Assembly (NCBI GenBank): GCA_021848145.1
Contig: JAJZMX010000004.1
Location: forward strand, 434,001-498,000
DNA: 64,000 nucleotides
Reading direction: 5' to 3'
From: a bacterium
Lineage (GTDB): Bacteria > Patescibacteriota > Saccharimonadia > Saccharimonadales > UBA4665
The notes below the pieces were generated by a model. The model worked only from the letters and a program-made list of their open reading frames with translations, made no database searches and had not been told where the DNA came from. How positions within the stretch are numbered: position 1 is the first letter of the stretch; each line of letters begins with the position of its first letter. Shown here in pieces: positions 26,491 through 36,175 of this stretch. The position numbers and the translations under genes are program-made.

Positions 26491-27111
26491 CTAACACTTT
26501 GCAGTACTTACTACATCTGGACCGCCAGTCTCGCGTCCTCGCTTAAGCTCAAAAAAGTATGGCTTTTCGGCTAGGGTAATGAAAGCGTCCCACAGTTTAA
26601 GAGATTCTTCCTGGTCAGGAAGCGTCTGAATAACTGGACCAAAGAAACCTGTAGCTTTACCTTCTTGGTTATTAAATACTATTGTAGGTACTCCTATATC
26701 TTGCCCCACGGTGGCAACTGCTTCGTCGATGTAAGATTTTAACTCGGCATCCAAGCTAATGTCGTCAGCAGACTTAGCCAACCCAGCATCTAGCTTTTGG
26801 GCATCAAGTACCTGAGCTATTACTTCATCGCTATACTCTTCACCGGCTAGGAAATGCTGAATACCGAAGGCTTTATATAATTCGCCCAAATCTGCACCCA
26901 GCTCGCTCGCGGCTAAGAGTACCCTGACAACTCGGTGAGCTGGCATATGATTATATCCACTTTTATTTCCATCTAACTCATTATTCTTAATTGCTAAGCT
27001 AAAAGGCTTCCAGTTAATCTTTAGCTCTCGTTTGTTGCTGACCATTAAAAGCCAGCGGCTCGTAACCCAGCAAAAAGGGCACGAAGGGTCAAAATAAAAT
27101 GTAACTTCCAT
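26491..27111 (-). CDS. DsbA-family thioredoxin-fold oxidoreductase (Rv2466c, mycothiol-linked nitroreductase type)
   Basis: The 206-residue protein has the CXXC site CPFC in FDPSCPFCWVTSRW at its N-terminus, a helical insertion and a C-terminal FFELKRGRETGGPDVV, the layout of the Rv2466c family of Mycobacterium and Corynebacterium, which works with mycothiol. No signal peptide is present, so it is cytoplasmic. Mycothiol synthesis genes are not in the window; the reducing partner in this organism is unknown. Transfer from an actinobacterium is a reasonable inference. Confidence 0.8.
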   Translation of the reverse strand: MEVTFYFDPSCPFCWVTSRWLLMVSNKRELKINWKPFSLAIKNNELDGNKSGYNHMPAHRVVRVLLAASELGADLGELYKAFGIQHFLAGEEYSDEVIAQVLDAQKLDAGLAKSADDISLDAELKSYIDEAVATVGQDIGVPTIVFNNQEGKATGFFGPVIQTLPDQEESLKLWDAFITLAEKPYFFELKRGRETGGPDVVSTAKC

Positions 27112-27165
27112 AGCATTATTGTAAGGTTAAAAATACGTTAAGGTCAAAAAATACCTACAGGCGCC

Positions 27166-27702
27166 TTAAATGCCACGGCGTAGACGATCTCCATCAATTA
27201 GTATGCAGTCGTTAACATTAGCAAGCCTGACAGCTGATGGAGTAAATTTTGTATTAGTTACTACCATAGCCTGATTACAACCATAGATCTTCAACCCCGC
27301 AACTGCCGCACGAACAGCGGCAACACCGACAGGTTTAGATGCGCGTTTTACTTGCACGCCAAATACATAACCTTGTTTTGCCGCTAATATATCCACGCCT
27401 TGGTCAAAGTATTCTGTTTTTTCAATATGTGAATACCCACATTTATTAAGCCATATGACTATTTGATCTTCAAACTCAAGACCATTCATATTATCCCAAC
27501 GCTTAGGTCTTAGGATGTTTCTTTTTTGCCTTAGCCAATTAGCTATAAAGTAAGCTGCTAGTAATAATATAGCAAAAGAACACGTAACCCATACTAAGTC
27601 GAATATATTTCTTAAAAGCTTTCTGTGGCTCCAAGATGCTGCAAAAATAATTAATATTCCTAGCAGAAGAATGCCTTCATTTCCGGCCTGTTTCTGACGC
27701 AT
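27166..27702 (-). CDS. Membrane-anchored Mrr-like restriction endonuclease domain protein
   Basis: Two hydrophobic helices (GILLLGILIIFAASW and LVWVTCSFAILLLAAYF) precede a PD-(D/E)XK domain of the Mrr type: GLEFEDQIVIWLNKCGY, then the catalytic GVDILA...FGVQVKR. A role in cleaving modified or incoming DNA at the membrane is possible; there is no methylase or partner gene nearby. A TATACT box ends 8 nt before the ATG. Confidence 0.8.
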   Translation of the reverse strand: MRQKQAGNEGILLLGILIIFAASWSHRKLLRNIFDLVWVTCSFAILLLAAYFIANWLRQKRNILRPKRWDNMNGLEFEDQIVIWLNKCGYSHIEKTEYFDQGVDILAAKQGYVFGVQVKRASKPVGVAAVRAAVAGLKIYGCNQAMVVTNTKFTPSAVRLANVNDCILIDGDRLRRGI

Positions 27703-27765
27703 AGATCTTCAGTATATTTAACTAAAATATATCGATGAATAGATGATTAAGAAATAATTAAGTCT

Positions 27766-28224
27766 TTAGAGTGTTTCAACGGACTTTAAATCAAAATCTA
27801 GTAGATTATTGTTGGAGTCAAAATTAAAAGTGCCTTCCAGCTTTTCACCAGCCAACACCCTAGGTAACCAATGGCTGTCATCGGGCCACATTTGATCAAA
27901 TGGGATATCCTCAACGTTAAACCATTGTGGCCTCATTTCTTCGCTCTCTTTAGGCTCGCCATCCCATTTTTGGCAAAAGAATACGTCCACTAATAAGTCA
28001 TCATTATCTGGACTAGTAAACTTAAACCTAGCCACACTGCTAAGTTCTATTGGTGTAACGAAAATCTCTTCTAAACACTCCCGTTTTGCGGCTTCTATCA
28101 CGCTTTCTTGAGATTTGCTTTTACCACCTACGCCATTCCATAGACCCTCACCAAAACCTCTTTTCTTTAATGCAAGCAATATATTTTCGCCCTCGATAAG
28201 AAATACCAAGTTCATCCCGACCAT
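27766..28224 (-). CDS. MTH1-like NUDIX hydrolase
   Basis: The NUDIX box is complete (GGKSKSQESVIEAAKRECLEE) and the preceding KKRGFGEGLWNGVGGK matches the substrate loop of MTH1, which removes oxidised purine nucleoside triphosphates. At 152 residues it is full length. A strong Shine-Dalgarno (AAGGAG) lies 7 nt before the ATG. It follows the 256-residue gene by 11 bp and may be co-transcribed with it. Confidence 0.88.
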   Translation of the reverse strand: MVGMNLVFLIEGENILLALKKRGFGEGLWNGVGGKSKSQESVIEAAKRECLEEIFVTPIELSSVARFKFTSPDNDDLLVDVFFCQKWDGEPKESEEMRPQWFNVEDIPFDQMWPDDSHWLPRVLAGEKLEGTFNFDSNNNLLDFDLKSVETL

Positions 28225-28235
28225 TGTCTTTCTCC

Positions 28236-29006
28236 TTATAACGTACTTAAACTATTTACGACTGTTAAAGCAGCGTTAATCGCCGCCAATATATCCCTAT
28301 TGCCTGTAGCAAGGTTTACATTAATAACCTTAATACTATATTTACCGTTATATAACTTATTATACTGCTCGCTAGCTAGAGCCTTGCCCAAAGACACGTC
28401 AGCGTTAAGAGTAGTTAGGTCGGCTTCTAGATTAGTAACAGGATCTCCGCTATGAACTCCGCTTAACTGGATAGCCTTCGGCAATTTAACCGCCAACTGG
28501 GCCAATAGACCTTCGGCAACCAACTGATCGTCGCTTACTTTAATTAGTGTTATCTTAGGAACCATTAGCTTATAGAACTCCAAGCCATTAAGCTCCCCTG
28601 TTATGTTTAACTTTTGTATCTGCGATAATAGATTGGTCTTTTTCTGTTTAGGCATTTGCGTTAAAGTTTTAATCTCGCTTTTTAAAACCCTATTCCAAGC
28701 TAGGATCGAGCCAATATCTGGCTTGGATGACATAACACTAGAAATAAGTATATTGGCAGTCGATTGATCAATTTTTTCTTGTTTTACAACTCTAGTAATC
28801 TGGCTAAGGTCTTGTCTAAAATCTGATAATTTTATACCGGAATTAATGGATAAGCCCAATCTCGGTTCATTAAAAGAAGAGTAATTTAAATTTGTTCCGT
28901 TTGAGGAAAATGATGCTATGTAACCGGTGTAGCCTATAGCCGCAACTACTACAATAGAAAGAAAAATGTTAACAAAACTAATCTTAAGCTGGTTTATTTT
29001 TTGCAC
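28236..29006 (-). CDS. Hypothetical membrane-anchored protein, 256 aa
   Basis: An N-terminal helix (FVNIFLSIVVVAAIGYTGYI) is followed by about 220 residues that are mostly helical and probably outside the membrane. There are no cysteines in the outer part and no family I recognise. The start is GTG at 29006 with a weak GAGAAG ribosome site. The 134-bp gap to the divergent glycosyltransferase gene holds a TATAAT box for the latter. Confidence 0.55.
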   Translation of the reverse strand: MQKINQLKISFVNIFLSIVVVAAIGYTGYIASFSSNGTNLNYSSFNEPRLGLSINSGIKLSDFRQDLSQITRVVKQEKIDQSTANILISSVMSSKPDIGSILAWNRVLKSEIKTLTQMPKQKKTNLLSQIQKLNITGELNGLEFYKLMVPKITLIKVSDDQLVAEGLLAQLAVKLPKAIQLSGVHSGDPVTNLEADLTTLNADVSLGKALASEQYNKLYNGKYSIKVINVNLATGNRDILAAINAALTVVNSLSTL

Positions 29007-29140
29007 AATTATGTCTTCTCTCTAAAATTAGTTTAGCAAATAGAACCTAAATATGACGATCTGTTTCTGTGAATCAGCTGCACCTATACTACTCATCACG
29101 GGCAAGAACTTGAATTCCCTGTTATAATCTCATAGACGTT

Positions 29141-30133
29141 ATGAAATTGGTGATAATGATACCTTGTCTCAACGAAGAGGCAACACTCCCACTAGTGCTT
29201 AAAACCATACCGAAAAAAATTGCCGGTATTGACGATATTGAAATACTCATTATTGATGATGGTTCAACAGATAATACCCAAAAGGTAGCCGAAAAATTTG
29301 GCGTAGAACATTTCTTAATCCATACCAAAAATCAAGGATTAAGTCGCAGCTTCCGACATGGGCTCAATCGTGCCCTTGAGATGGGCGCAGATATAATTGT
29401 GTTGACTGAAGGGGATAACCAGTACCCACAAGAACGAATTCCAGACCTCATTAAACCCATCCTGGATGGTAAGGCAGACACCGTTATTGGCGATAGGCAA
29501 ACCCATACTATTGAACATTTTTCCCCGAATAAAAAGTTTTTTGAGAAATTTGGCACTTGGGTTTTAAACAAAGCTGCCGGGAGTAATGTACCTGATGCTA
29601 TTAGTGGGTTTAGGGCTTATTCTCGCAATGCAGCAATGCAACTTAACCCTATAGCAGATTACAGCTGGGCCACCGAAACAACACTTCAAGCTTCTAGAAA
29701 AGGACATGCTATAGCGATCGTACCAATAGAAACAAACGAAAAACTCAGAGACTCCAGGCAGTTTAAGAGTTCTTGGCAGCACATTAGAAGAAGTAGTATC
29801 ACAATAATTAGAGCCTTTATAATGTACAAGCCTTATGCATTATTCTTCTCTCTTGGCCTTTTACTACTTGCTTTGGGGCTTGCGCCTTTAATTAACTTCT
29901 TCATATTGACCATAACCACAAAAAATCCTTTCGGTCCCCATCATTTACAAACACTAATCATTGGCTCAATGCTAGTTGTAGGATCGTTTATTTGCTTCAC
30001 CCTAGCAGTAATATCTGACTTAATACGAATAAATAGGATGCTTCTAGAAGATATGCTTGAGCTAACAAAACGTAATGTTTATGACAACCAAAAGCCAGCA
30101 AAGAAGAACTCCGGGTTAATCAAAGAACCATAA
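29141..30133 (+). CDS. Family 2 glycosyltransferase (dolichol-phosphate mannosyltransferase-like)
   Basis: The GT-A domain covers about residues 1-230 with IPCLNEEATLP, IIDDGSTDNT and the DXD-like LTEGDNQYP; two C-terminal membrane helices follow (YALFFSLGLLLLALGLAPLI and MLVVGSFICFTLAVI). This is the DPM/PglH-like layout that makes polyprenyl-phosphate sugars. It is convergent with the GT-C-type gene, with an 18-bp overlap, and may supply its donor. A TATAAT box ends 12 nt before the ATG. Confidence 0.88.
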   Translation: MKLVIMIPCLNEEATLPLVLKTIPKKIAGIDDIEILIIDDGSTDNTQKVAEKFGVEHFLIHTKNQGLSRSFRHGLNRALEMGADIIVLTEGDNQYPQERIPDLIKPILDGKADTVIGDRQTHTIEHFSPNKKFFEKFGTWVLNKAAGSNVPDAISGFRAYSRNAAMQLNPIADYSWATETTLQASRKGHAIAIVPIETNEKLRDSRQFKSSWQHIRRSSITIIRAFIMYKPYALFFSLGLLLLALGLAPLINFFILTITTKNPFGPHHLQTLIIGSMLVVGSFICFTLAVISDLIRINRMLLEDMLELTKRNVYDNQKPAKKNSGLIKEP

Positions 30134-31642
30134 TCGAGTAGAATACTCCTTATACCCTGAAACTACGACTTTCTTAACTACCTTTCGGGCAGTATTGTTA
30201 ACCTTAACAACTGCTTTATTGTTGATATCCCAAGTCGAATCACTACGAATAATAAAAGTAAGTACTCCACCGCCCTCTAAGAACAAAAATAACGCTACCA
30301 TGGCGAAAACTATCTTGCGGTTTTGCATTTTACGAAAAGCCACACTCAAAGCTTGGCCAAATATTGCCGCTAGTAAGACTAAAATGGGCAAAAGGTAGCG
30401 CCCATTCATGTTCTCCAGTACAGCCGTGTAGCGATAGGTGAAGTAGCCTTGGCCAATCAGAGCTAAACAATACCCGGCTACTACAGCAAGTAACAATGTT
30501 AGATAAAGGTTGCCTGCAAATATTTTTCGCCACCACTTAATAAGCGCAACAATTCCTGCGATAAACAACACCAAAGCTGCAGCACTAGGCAAAGGGAGGG
30601 GTGGGTAGTTTTTAAAATGCGCCTTCGGGCCATTAACGGCGAAGAATAGTCTGTACCACATCCAGTATAGCCATTGGAAGGGATAAATTATTGGGTTACT
30701 AAAGCTGGCTAATCCGGCTTCGATTTTTATGTGGTTCCTGTAGTTGTATGCCCATGGACTATATGCCAAACATTGCTTAACGGACAGTACCTTTTGGCAA
30801 CTTGGCTTAATGCTATGGTACTCGACCAGATTAACTAAATCCCTTTGTGCAAAAAGACCGAAGGGAATAATTATAACTAATGGAATAATAATTTTGGTAA
30901 TTAACTTCTGCTTGCGCCAACTCTTGCCTAGCTGAATAAAGAAAAACTTTAAATTCTTCTTGTATACATATATTGATAGAACAATTAAAAAGAGCAGCAT
31001 AGCTGCAAATATTGGAAGAAAGGCGTACTTGACGACACTAGTCATAAAACAAAGCCCCAAAAACAAAGCAGTATGGTATATGGAAAGCTTCTTTGATCGA
31101 ATTTCATCCATTATCTTAAAGCAGTAAAGAATGCTTAACGCAGTTAAGGGTATCATCAAGTTGTCGTAACTTATCTGTCCTGCTAGCTGAGGAACTATGG
31201 GTATTAGAATAAATAACATTAACACTAGGTTTGTTAATGCTTTAGAGGAACCTACTCTTAACAGGATTTTACGAAACAAAGTGAGGCCCCAAGCAAACAT
31301 GGCTACATTAATCAAGCGAAGTATTATTACTTGAATAATTTGTGATTTCGTAAATAGCTCTATGAACCTATAAGGAAAGCTCATAATGTAGTGGTAGAAA
31401 TATGAAGGCTCACGAGCAACTGCGCCATAAGCGTCAGCATGAGGAGGTTGATGGCTTAAAAATGGTAACCAATAGTGTGAATAAACTTTAATTAGCCCAA
31501 AGTGATAGTTTTCGTCAAAAGCCTGGGGGTATGCCGCGGAAACGGCTATCCATACAGCCTCAATAACAAATACAACTAAGATAAGCCTAAAGAACTTATC
31601 TGATCGGAGATAATCTAAAAACTTCGCCAAAATTTTCGGCAT
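30116..31642 (-). CDS. Polytopic GT-C-type glycosyltransferase-like membrane protein
   Basis: The 508-residue protein has about eleven predicted helices. Its first outer loop has QAFDENYHFGLI, an acidic motif in the position of the catalytic Asp/Glu of GT-C enzymes such as ArnT and PMT. It could transfer sugars from a polyprenyl carrier to proteins or envelope glycans on the outer face. The family assignment rests on topology and this motif, so the substrate remains open. Confidence 0.65.
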   Translation of the reverse strand: MPKILAKFLDYLRSDKFFRLILVVFVIEAVWIAVSAAYPQAFDENYHFGLIKVYSHYWLPFLSHQPPHADAYGAVAREPSYFYHYIMSFPYRFIELFTKSQIIQVIILRLINVAMFAWGLTLFRKILLRVGSSKALTNLVLMLFILIPIVPQLAGQISYDNLMIPLTALSILYCFKIMDEIRSKKLSIYHTALFLGLCFMTSVVKYAFLPIFAAMLLFLIVLSIYVYKKNLKFFFIQLGKSWRKQKLITKIIIPLVIIIPFGLFAQRDLVNLVEYHSIKPSCQKVLSVKQCLAYSPWAYNYRNHIKIEAGLASFSNPIIYPFQWLYWMWYRLFFAVNGPKAHFKNYPPLPLPSAAALVLFIAGIVALIKWWRKIFAGNLYLTLLLAVVAGYCLALIGQGYFTYRYTAVLENMNGRYLLPILVLLAAIFGQALSVAFRKMQNRKIVFAMVALFLFLEGGGVLTFIIRSDSTWDINNKAVVKVNNTARKVVKKVVVSGYKEYSTRLWFFD

Positions 31643-31680
31643 AACTCTTGACTATTATACCTTGTCGTCTGAAGCATGGC

Positions 31681-32751
31681 TTAAACGCTTGAATTTGGGG
31701 ATAGGTAATAGACTACTTGACCGGCACTTCCATTACTGGTTATTTGGTTTTCAGCCATGTCACCGTTACCTGTAATTGGATCTTTTGTTCCTGAATCACC
31801 GTATATAAAGGTTGGGTGTCTGCCTCCCTTTACGACAATCTCAACATGCCCTCCAGAGTAGTCGAAGTAAGCGACATCACCAGGCTTGGGAATATATCCA
31901 CTATTAGCTGGGTGGTAACTAAAACCCTGGTTTTGTATATAATTTGCGTTGTATTCATCCCAGCCAGACCTCTCACCGTTACTAAATGGAGCTCCCGCTT
32001 CTTTATATACGAAACTGACAAAATCCGCACACCACTCTTCGTTGGCGTTACCATCAGTGTAATCATTTAGTAATGCGTAATGGAGCTTTGGTTCTGTTTG
32101 CCACGCCAACCACTCACGCTTTGCTACGCACGCGACCCTGTTACCAAGATTCGCCTGTCTACAAGACGGGTCTGAGCTTAAAGTCATTGGCTTGCCGCTC
32201 CATTGAGATGGAGTCCAAGTCTCACTAAGTTTAGTAAAATTACAACTAGATAGTATTAATTGCTTACTACTTGTCCCGCTAGGAATCGATAGGCATTTAT
32301 TACTTGCTTTATTCTTAAAGCCGACATCATCCCTTTCCCATTTCTGGCTAGCAAGGTTATTTGAGCACTTATTTATGACTACTTTATCTCCAGATACATC
32401 AAGGCAATATTTCGTATCTTTGACTATACTAACTCCGTTAAAACTAAACTCCTGAGCTGGAGTTCCGTTACACGACCAATCTACAACCCTAGAATTAGGC
32501 TTTGTGACATTATGGTAATCATCTATACAAAATCCTGACAGGCCTGACTTAATCTCAGGTATCGGTGCGTCCGCACTAGCTTTGTTTACCCCGACAATTA
32601 CAAAACCAACCCAAACTAAAAACATCGCCACTATTAAAAGTAGTGAAATCTTAAATATGGGCCTTTTTCTTTTTGGCTCGACGATATTTATGTCCGAACG
32701 CCTTCGAAGTTGTGGCACCGGTCTTGAACCTATATAACTGTTTTGATTCAT
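31681..32751 (-). CDS. Cell-wall hydrolase: ricin-B lectin domain plus CHAP domain, membrane-anchored
   Basis: In order: a basic cytoplasmic tail, one membrane helix (ISLLLIVAMFLVWVGFVIVGV), a ricin-type beta-trefoil with repeated CLD/CLS and QKW/ETW motifs (about residues 75-190) and a C-terminal CHAP domain with catalytic Cys in EWCADFVSF and His in GGHVEIV. CHAP enzymes cut peptidoglycan as amidases or endopeptidases. I use the ATG at 32751: a TATAAT box overlaps the track's ATG at 32778, so that codon would not be in the message. It may remodel the cell's own wall or act on a neighbour's. Confidence 0.85.
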   Translation of the reverse strand: MNQNSYIGSRPVPQLRRRSDINIVEPKRKRPIFKISLLLIVAMFLVWVGFVIVGVNKASADAPIPEIKSGLSGFCIDDYHNVTKPNSRVVDWSCNGTPAQEFSFNGVSIVKDTKYCLDVSGDKVVINKCSNNLASQKWERDDVGFKNKASNKCLSIPSGTSSKQLILSSCNFTKLSETWTPSQWSGKPMTLSSDPSCRQANLGNRVACVAKREWLAWQTEPKLHYALLNDYTDGNANEEWCADFVSFVYKEAGAPFSNGERSGWDEYNANYIQNQGFSYHPANSGYIPKPGDVAYFDYSGGHVEIVVKGGRHPTFIYGDSGTKDPITGNGDMAENQITSNGSAGQVVYYLSPNSSV

Positions 32752-32857
32752 TTTTGTTTTATTTCGGGCAGAAATCATTATATAACAGCCAAATCGTATC
32801 CACCATTCATTTTTTGTACTAATTAAGCTAAAATATTAGGAAACGAGTATAGTAGCT

Positions 32858-33295
32858 GTGATTAAGACAGAGATAGATAACAACGAAGACACAACCAACA
32901 ATAAATCTACCGCCGACTACCCTGACGAATTGACTACAAAGCGTTATATTACAATAACAATCATAGCTAGTGTGTGCGTGCTGGCAGTTGCTTCTTTTCT
33001 GTTTGCTAGTTTAAGCGGTAATGGCAACTCTAAAAAGGCAAGGGGTAGTAATTTAGGCAATAATCTTCCCGCGCTACCATTAGCTAGTTCGTCAAATAAG
33101 ACTTTAAACGCAAGAAATTCCAGCAAAAATAGTGCCGGACAATCTGCATCTAATGTAAGTGGCTTAAGTTCATCGAGTATTGATCTGCAGAATAATTTGC
33201 CATCAAATCCCAACCAACCAAAAACCAATAGCTTACAATCTGCAAACCAAGCCCAAAATACTGGACAGACTATTAACAATAACTTGCCCTATTAG
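32858..33295 (+). CDS. Anchored low-complexity surface protein, 145 aa
   Basis: An acidic N-terminal tail and one membrane helix (YITITIIASVCVLAVASFLFA) precede about 90 residues rich in Asn, Ser, Leu and Gln with NNLP repeats (GNNLPAL, QNNLPSN, NNNLPY). It looks like a disordered extracytoplasmic stalk. The start is GTG at 32858. No function is assigned. Confidence 0.55.
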   Translation: MIKTEIDNNEDTTNNKSTADYPDELTTKRYITITIIASVCVLAVASFLFASLSGNGNSKKARGSNLGNNLPALPLASSSNKTLNARNSSKNSAGQSASNVSGLSSSSIDLQNNLPSNPNQPKTNSLQSANQAQNTGQTINNNLPY

Positions 33296-33298
33296 TAT

Positions 33299-33315
33299 TT
33301 ACTTACCCTAAGTAA
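33299..33315. promoter_or_regulatory. Putative MarR operator of the efflux operon
   Basis: TTACTTA-CCC-TAAGTAA is a perfect 7-bp-arm palindrome that ends 6 bp before the -10 box of the marR gene, where a bound repressor would block polymerase. Autoregulation by the MarR protein is the natural inference. Confidence 0.5.
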
Positions 33316-33321
33316 CTAATA

Positions 33322-33327
33322 TATAAT
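33322..33327 (+). promoter_or_regulatory. -10 box of marR-emrB-drrAB operon (leaderless)
   Basis: TATAAT is followed by AGGGTA and the GTG start at 33334 (6 nt). Confidence 0.6.
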
Positions 33328-33333
33328 AGGGTA

Positions 33334-33804
33334 GTGAAAGAGAATATTAATAACGATCTTGAAAAACTAGAAGGTGCCCTTTTTGCCTGTATAAGAATAA
33401 CAAAAAGGCCATCTTACTGGGATGAATTCCAAAAACGAGCCAATGTAACGATAGATCGCCCTGCTGCTTTTATATTAATGGTACTCAATAAGCATTCCCT
33501 CCAGTTCCAAGACCTAGTAAACAAACTCGGCGTCGAAGCACCATCAGTCAGCCGCAAGGTCCACGAGCTAGAAGACAGTGGCTATATAAAAAGACAGCCA
33601 ACAACAGACCGACGTGTTCATTTATTAACTTTGACGCCAGAAGGAAACGCGGTGGCTAAGAAGATTAATGAATCACGCCTGGCAATTTTTTCAGAAATTA
33701 TGTCTACCTGGCCGGAGGAAGATAAAAAACAACTTTCTTCTCTTCTTTCTAAGTTGTCCGAAGATTTGTCTAATCGCTTTAGTCAAAGAAAGGGACAAGA
33801 ATGA
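33334..33804 (+). CDS. MarR-family transcriptional regulator
   Basis: The 156-residue winged-helix protein has the MarR core [20 protein letters not shown] and the wing [19 protein letters not shown]. It starts a four-gene operon: its TGA overlaps the ATG of the MFS gene, followed by an ABC ATPase and permease. It most likely represses this operon through the palindrome just upstream and releases it when a drug-like ligand binds. Confidence 0.92.
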   Translation: MKENINNDLEKLEGALFACIRITKRPSYWDEFQKRANVTIDRPAAFILMVLNKHSLQFQDLVNKLGVEAPSVSRKVHELEDSGYIKRQPTTDRRVHLLTLTPEGNAVAKKINESRLAIFSEIMSTWPEEDKKQLSSLLSKLSEDLSNRFSQRKGQE

Positions 33805-35384
33805 GCTCAAACAAACCTCAAGCGATCACCGATACCCAATACAATAAATCGCATAGTGAAATCATGGTGGTAATTACCGCCCTAATGCTAGCAATGCTGC
33901 TAGCCGCTCTTGATCAGACCATTGTAGCTACTGCCCTGCCACGTATAGCTAGTGACCTACACGGCTTAAGCAAACTGTCTTGGGTGGCAACGGCTTACTT
34001 GTTAACAAGTGCAATATCCACACCGCTTTATGGCAAGATTGGCGACCTATATGGGCGGAAGAAAATCTTTCAAATTTCTATCGTAATATTTTTAGTTGGA
34101 TCAGCGCTATCTGGCCTGAGTCAAACGATGAACCAACTTGTGCTGTTCAGGGCGTTGCAAGGTATAGGAGCCGGTGGACTGATATCTTTAGTGCTAGCAA
34201 TAATTGGTGATGTTGTGCCTCCCAGGCAAAGAGGACGTTACCAGGGCTATTTCGGTGCAGTATTTGGAGTAGCTAGCGTAGTCGGGCCACTTCTTGGTGG
34301 ATTCCTGGCTGATGCACATACCCTTCTAGGTGTAGCGGGTTGGCGCTGGATCTTCTATATAAATATTCCCATTGGAATAGTTGCGTTAATGGTCATAGCC
34401 ACAAGGTTACATCTACCCATAAAGCGTCTAGAGCACAAGATTGACTATAGTGGAGCGTCGTTACTGACAGTTGCTTCAGCTGCCTTAATTCTAGTTTCAG
34501 TATGGGCAGGCATAACCTACACTTGGACATCGTGGCAAATATTGACTCTTTTCTTAGTGGGCGTAATTTTTTCCGTTCTCTTTGTATTTAACGAACGCCG
34601 GGCAAAAGAACCTATTATACCTATGAATCTTTTTAGGGGTAGCATATTTACTGTTTCGGTTATTATGTCGCTGCTTTCTGGAGTAATAATGTTCGCTACA
34701 ATTCTCTACATTCCTGAATACCAACAAATCGTAAGAGGATATAGCCCAATAAAATCTGGGCTCATGCTATTTCCTATGGTGCTAGGTTTATTCGTAGCCT
34801 CACTGGTTTCTGGTCGCTTAATTACACGCTTAGGTCACTACAAGCCTTACCCTATCATCGGTGGTGTACTTTTAATAATTGGCCTGTGGTTATGGTCTGG
34901 ATTAGGACTGCATACTTCAGAGTTCACCTTGGGTTGGTGGATGGTCATAATTGGTTTAGCAATAGGCCTGCTAATGCAGGTACCTACTTTAGCAGTCCAG
35001 AATTCTGTACCGTTTGAAAAAATGGGTGCTGGAACCTCGACAACTACATTTGCCAGAAGCATTGGAAGCTCTTTTGGTGGTGCAGTTTTTGGGACAATAT
35101 TAATCTCTAGGCTCAACACCCACATACACAACCTACTGCCCCAATTCAAAGGCAGTATTAACGCATCTTCATTCTCGGGGGGAACTGCAAGCTTAAGTCA
35201 TTTGCCAATTTATATCCAAGATAAGGTCTTACGAGCATTTGTAGGGGCATTTCATGACCTTTTTATCTACGCTATACCAATAGCCGTACTAACTCTAATT
35301 ACTGCTGTGCTACTTAAGGAAGCGCCTCTTAAGGATGTAGCCAAAGAGTATGCCGAGGGCGAAGGCTTTAGTCTGGGTGGTTAA
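33801..35384 (+). CDS. MFS drug transporter, DHA2 (EmrB/QacA-like)
   Basis: The 527-residue, 14-helix exporter has [18 protein letters not shown] in helix 1, [10 protein letters not shown] in loop 2-3, [14 protein letters not shown] and [10 protein letters not shown] (motif C). The ATG overlaps the marR stop as ATGA, and the ABC ATPase gene starts 2 bp after its stop, so it is translated with both. It is a second DHA2 transporter besides the one at 23229-24824. Confidence 0.92.
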   Translation: MSSNKPQAITDTQYNKSHSEIMVVITALMLAMLLAALDQTIVATALPRIASDLHGLSKLSWVATAYLLTSAISTPLYGKIGDLYGRKKIFQISIVIFLVGSALSGLSQTMNQLVLFRALQGIGAGGLISLVLAIIGDVVPPRQRGRYQGYFGAVFGVASVVGPLLGGFLADAHTLLGVAGWRWIFYINIPIGIVALMVIATRLHLPIKRLEHKIDYSGASLLTVASAALILVSVWAGITYTWTSWQILTLFLVGVIFSVLFVFNERRAKEPIIPMNLFRGSIFTVSVIMSLLSGVIMFATILYIPEYQQIVRGYSPIKSGLMLFPMVLGLFVASLVSGRLITRLGHYKPYPIIGGVLLIIGLWLWSGLGLHTSEFTLGWWMVIIGLAIGLLMQVPTLAVQNSVPFEKMGAGTSTTTFARSIGSSFGGAVFGTILISRLNTHIHNLLPQFKGSINASSFSGGTASLSHLPIYIQDKVLRAFVGAFHDLFIYAIPIAVLTLITAVLLKEAPLKDVAKEYAEGEGFSLGG

Positions 35385-35386
35385 CT

Positions 35387-36175
35387 ATGATTGAAGTAAA
35401 ACACTTAACCAAGAGGTTCGGGGATTTCGCCGCCGTCAACGACATAAGCTTTCATGTAGAGCGCGGAGAGCTGTTTGCCTTATTAGGTCCAAATGGTGCT
35501 GGTAAGTCTACTACCATTAAGATGCTCACCACACTCTTACGACCAAGCGAAGGAAGCCTAAAGCTTGACGGACATGATGTCGTAAAAGAACAAGACGCAA
35601 CAAGAAAGAGCTTCGGTATAGTTTTTCAGGATCCCTCACTAGATAACGACCTGACTGCTTACGAAAACATGGAACTTCACGCAGTTATGTATAACGTACC
35701 GCCTAAAGAAGTCGCGCCAAGAATAAAGGAACTTTTGACCCTAGTTGAACTATGGGATCGAAGGAAAAGTTTAGTTAGGACTTTCTCGGGAGGGATGAAA
35801 CGAAGGTTGGAGATTGCACGTGGGTTATTGCATCATCCAAAGGTGCTATTTTTAGATGAGCCAACACTTGGTCTTGATGCCCAAACACGTAATTTACTTT
35901 GGAACTATGTAGGAAATCTGGCTAAAGAAAAGGAGATGACTATTCTATTCACTACTCATTATTTGGAAGAAGCAGAAGCTAATGCCAACAAAATTGCAAT
36001 AATTGACCATGGCAAATTATTAACTATAGGCACTGCTAAGGAACTTGAGGAACAAACCAAAACCGATACACTCGAACAAGCATATCTAGCCCTAACTGGC
36101 CGAGAGATTAGAGATGAAGAAGTAGACCCACATGAAGCATGGAAAGCCAGACACCGATCAAGGAATATGCGATGA
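35387..36175 (+). CDS. ABC transporter ATP-binding protein (DrrA-like)
   Basis: Walker A (GPNGAGKST), Q-loop (VFQDPSL), signature (FSGGMKRRLEIARG), Walker B (VLFLDEPTLGLD) and the switch His (FTTHYLEEAE) are all intact. The C-terminal extension after the ATPase core resembles daunorubicin-resistance ATPases. It overlaps the permease gene by ATGA. Confidence 0.93.
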   Translation: MIEVKHLTKRFGDFAAVNDISFHVERGELFALLGPNGAGKSTTIKMLTTLLRPSEGSLKLDGHDVVKEQDATRKSFGIVFQDPSLDNDLTAYENMELHAVMYNVPPKEVAPRIKELLTLVELWDRRKSLVRTFSGGMKRRLEIARGLLHHPKVLFLDEPTLGLDAQTRNLLWNYVGNLAKEKEMTILFTTHYLEEAEANANKIAIIDHGKLLTIGTAKELEEQTKTDTLEQAYLALTGREIRDEEVDPHEAWKARHRSRNMR

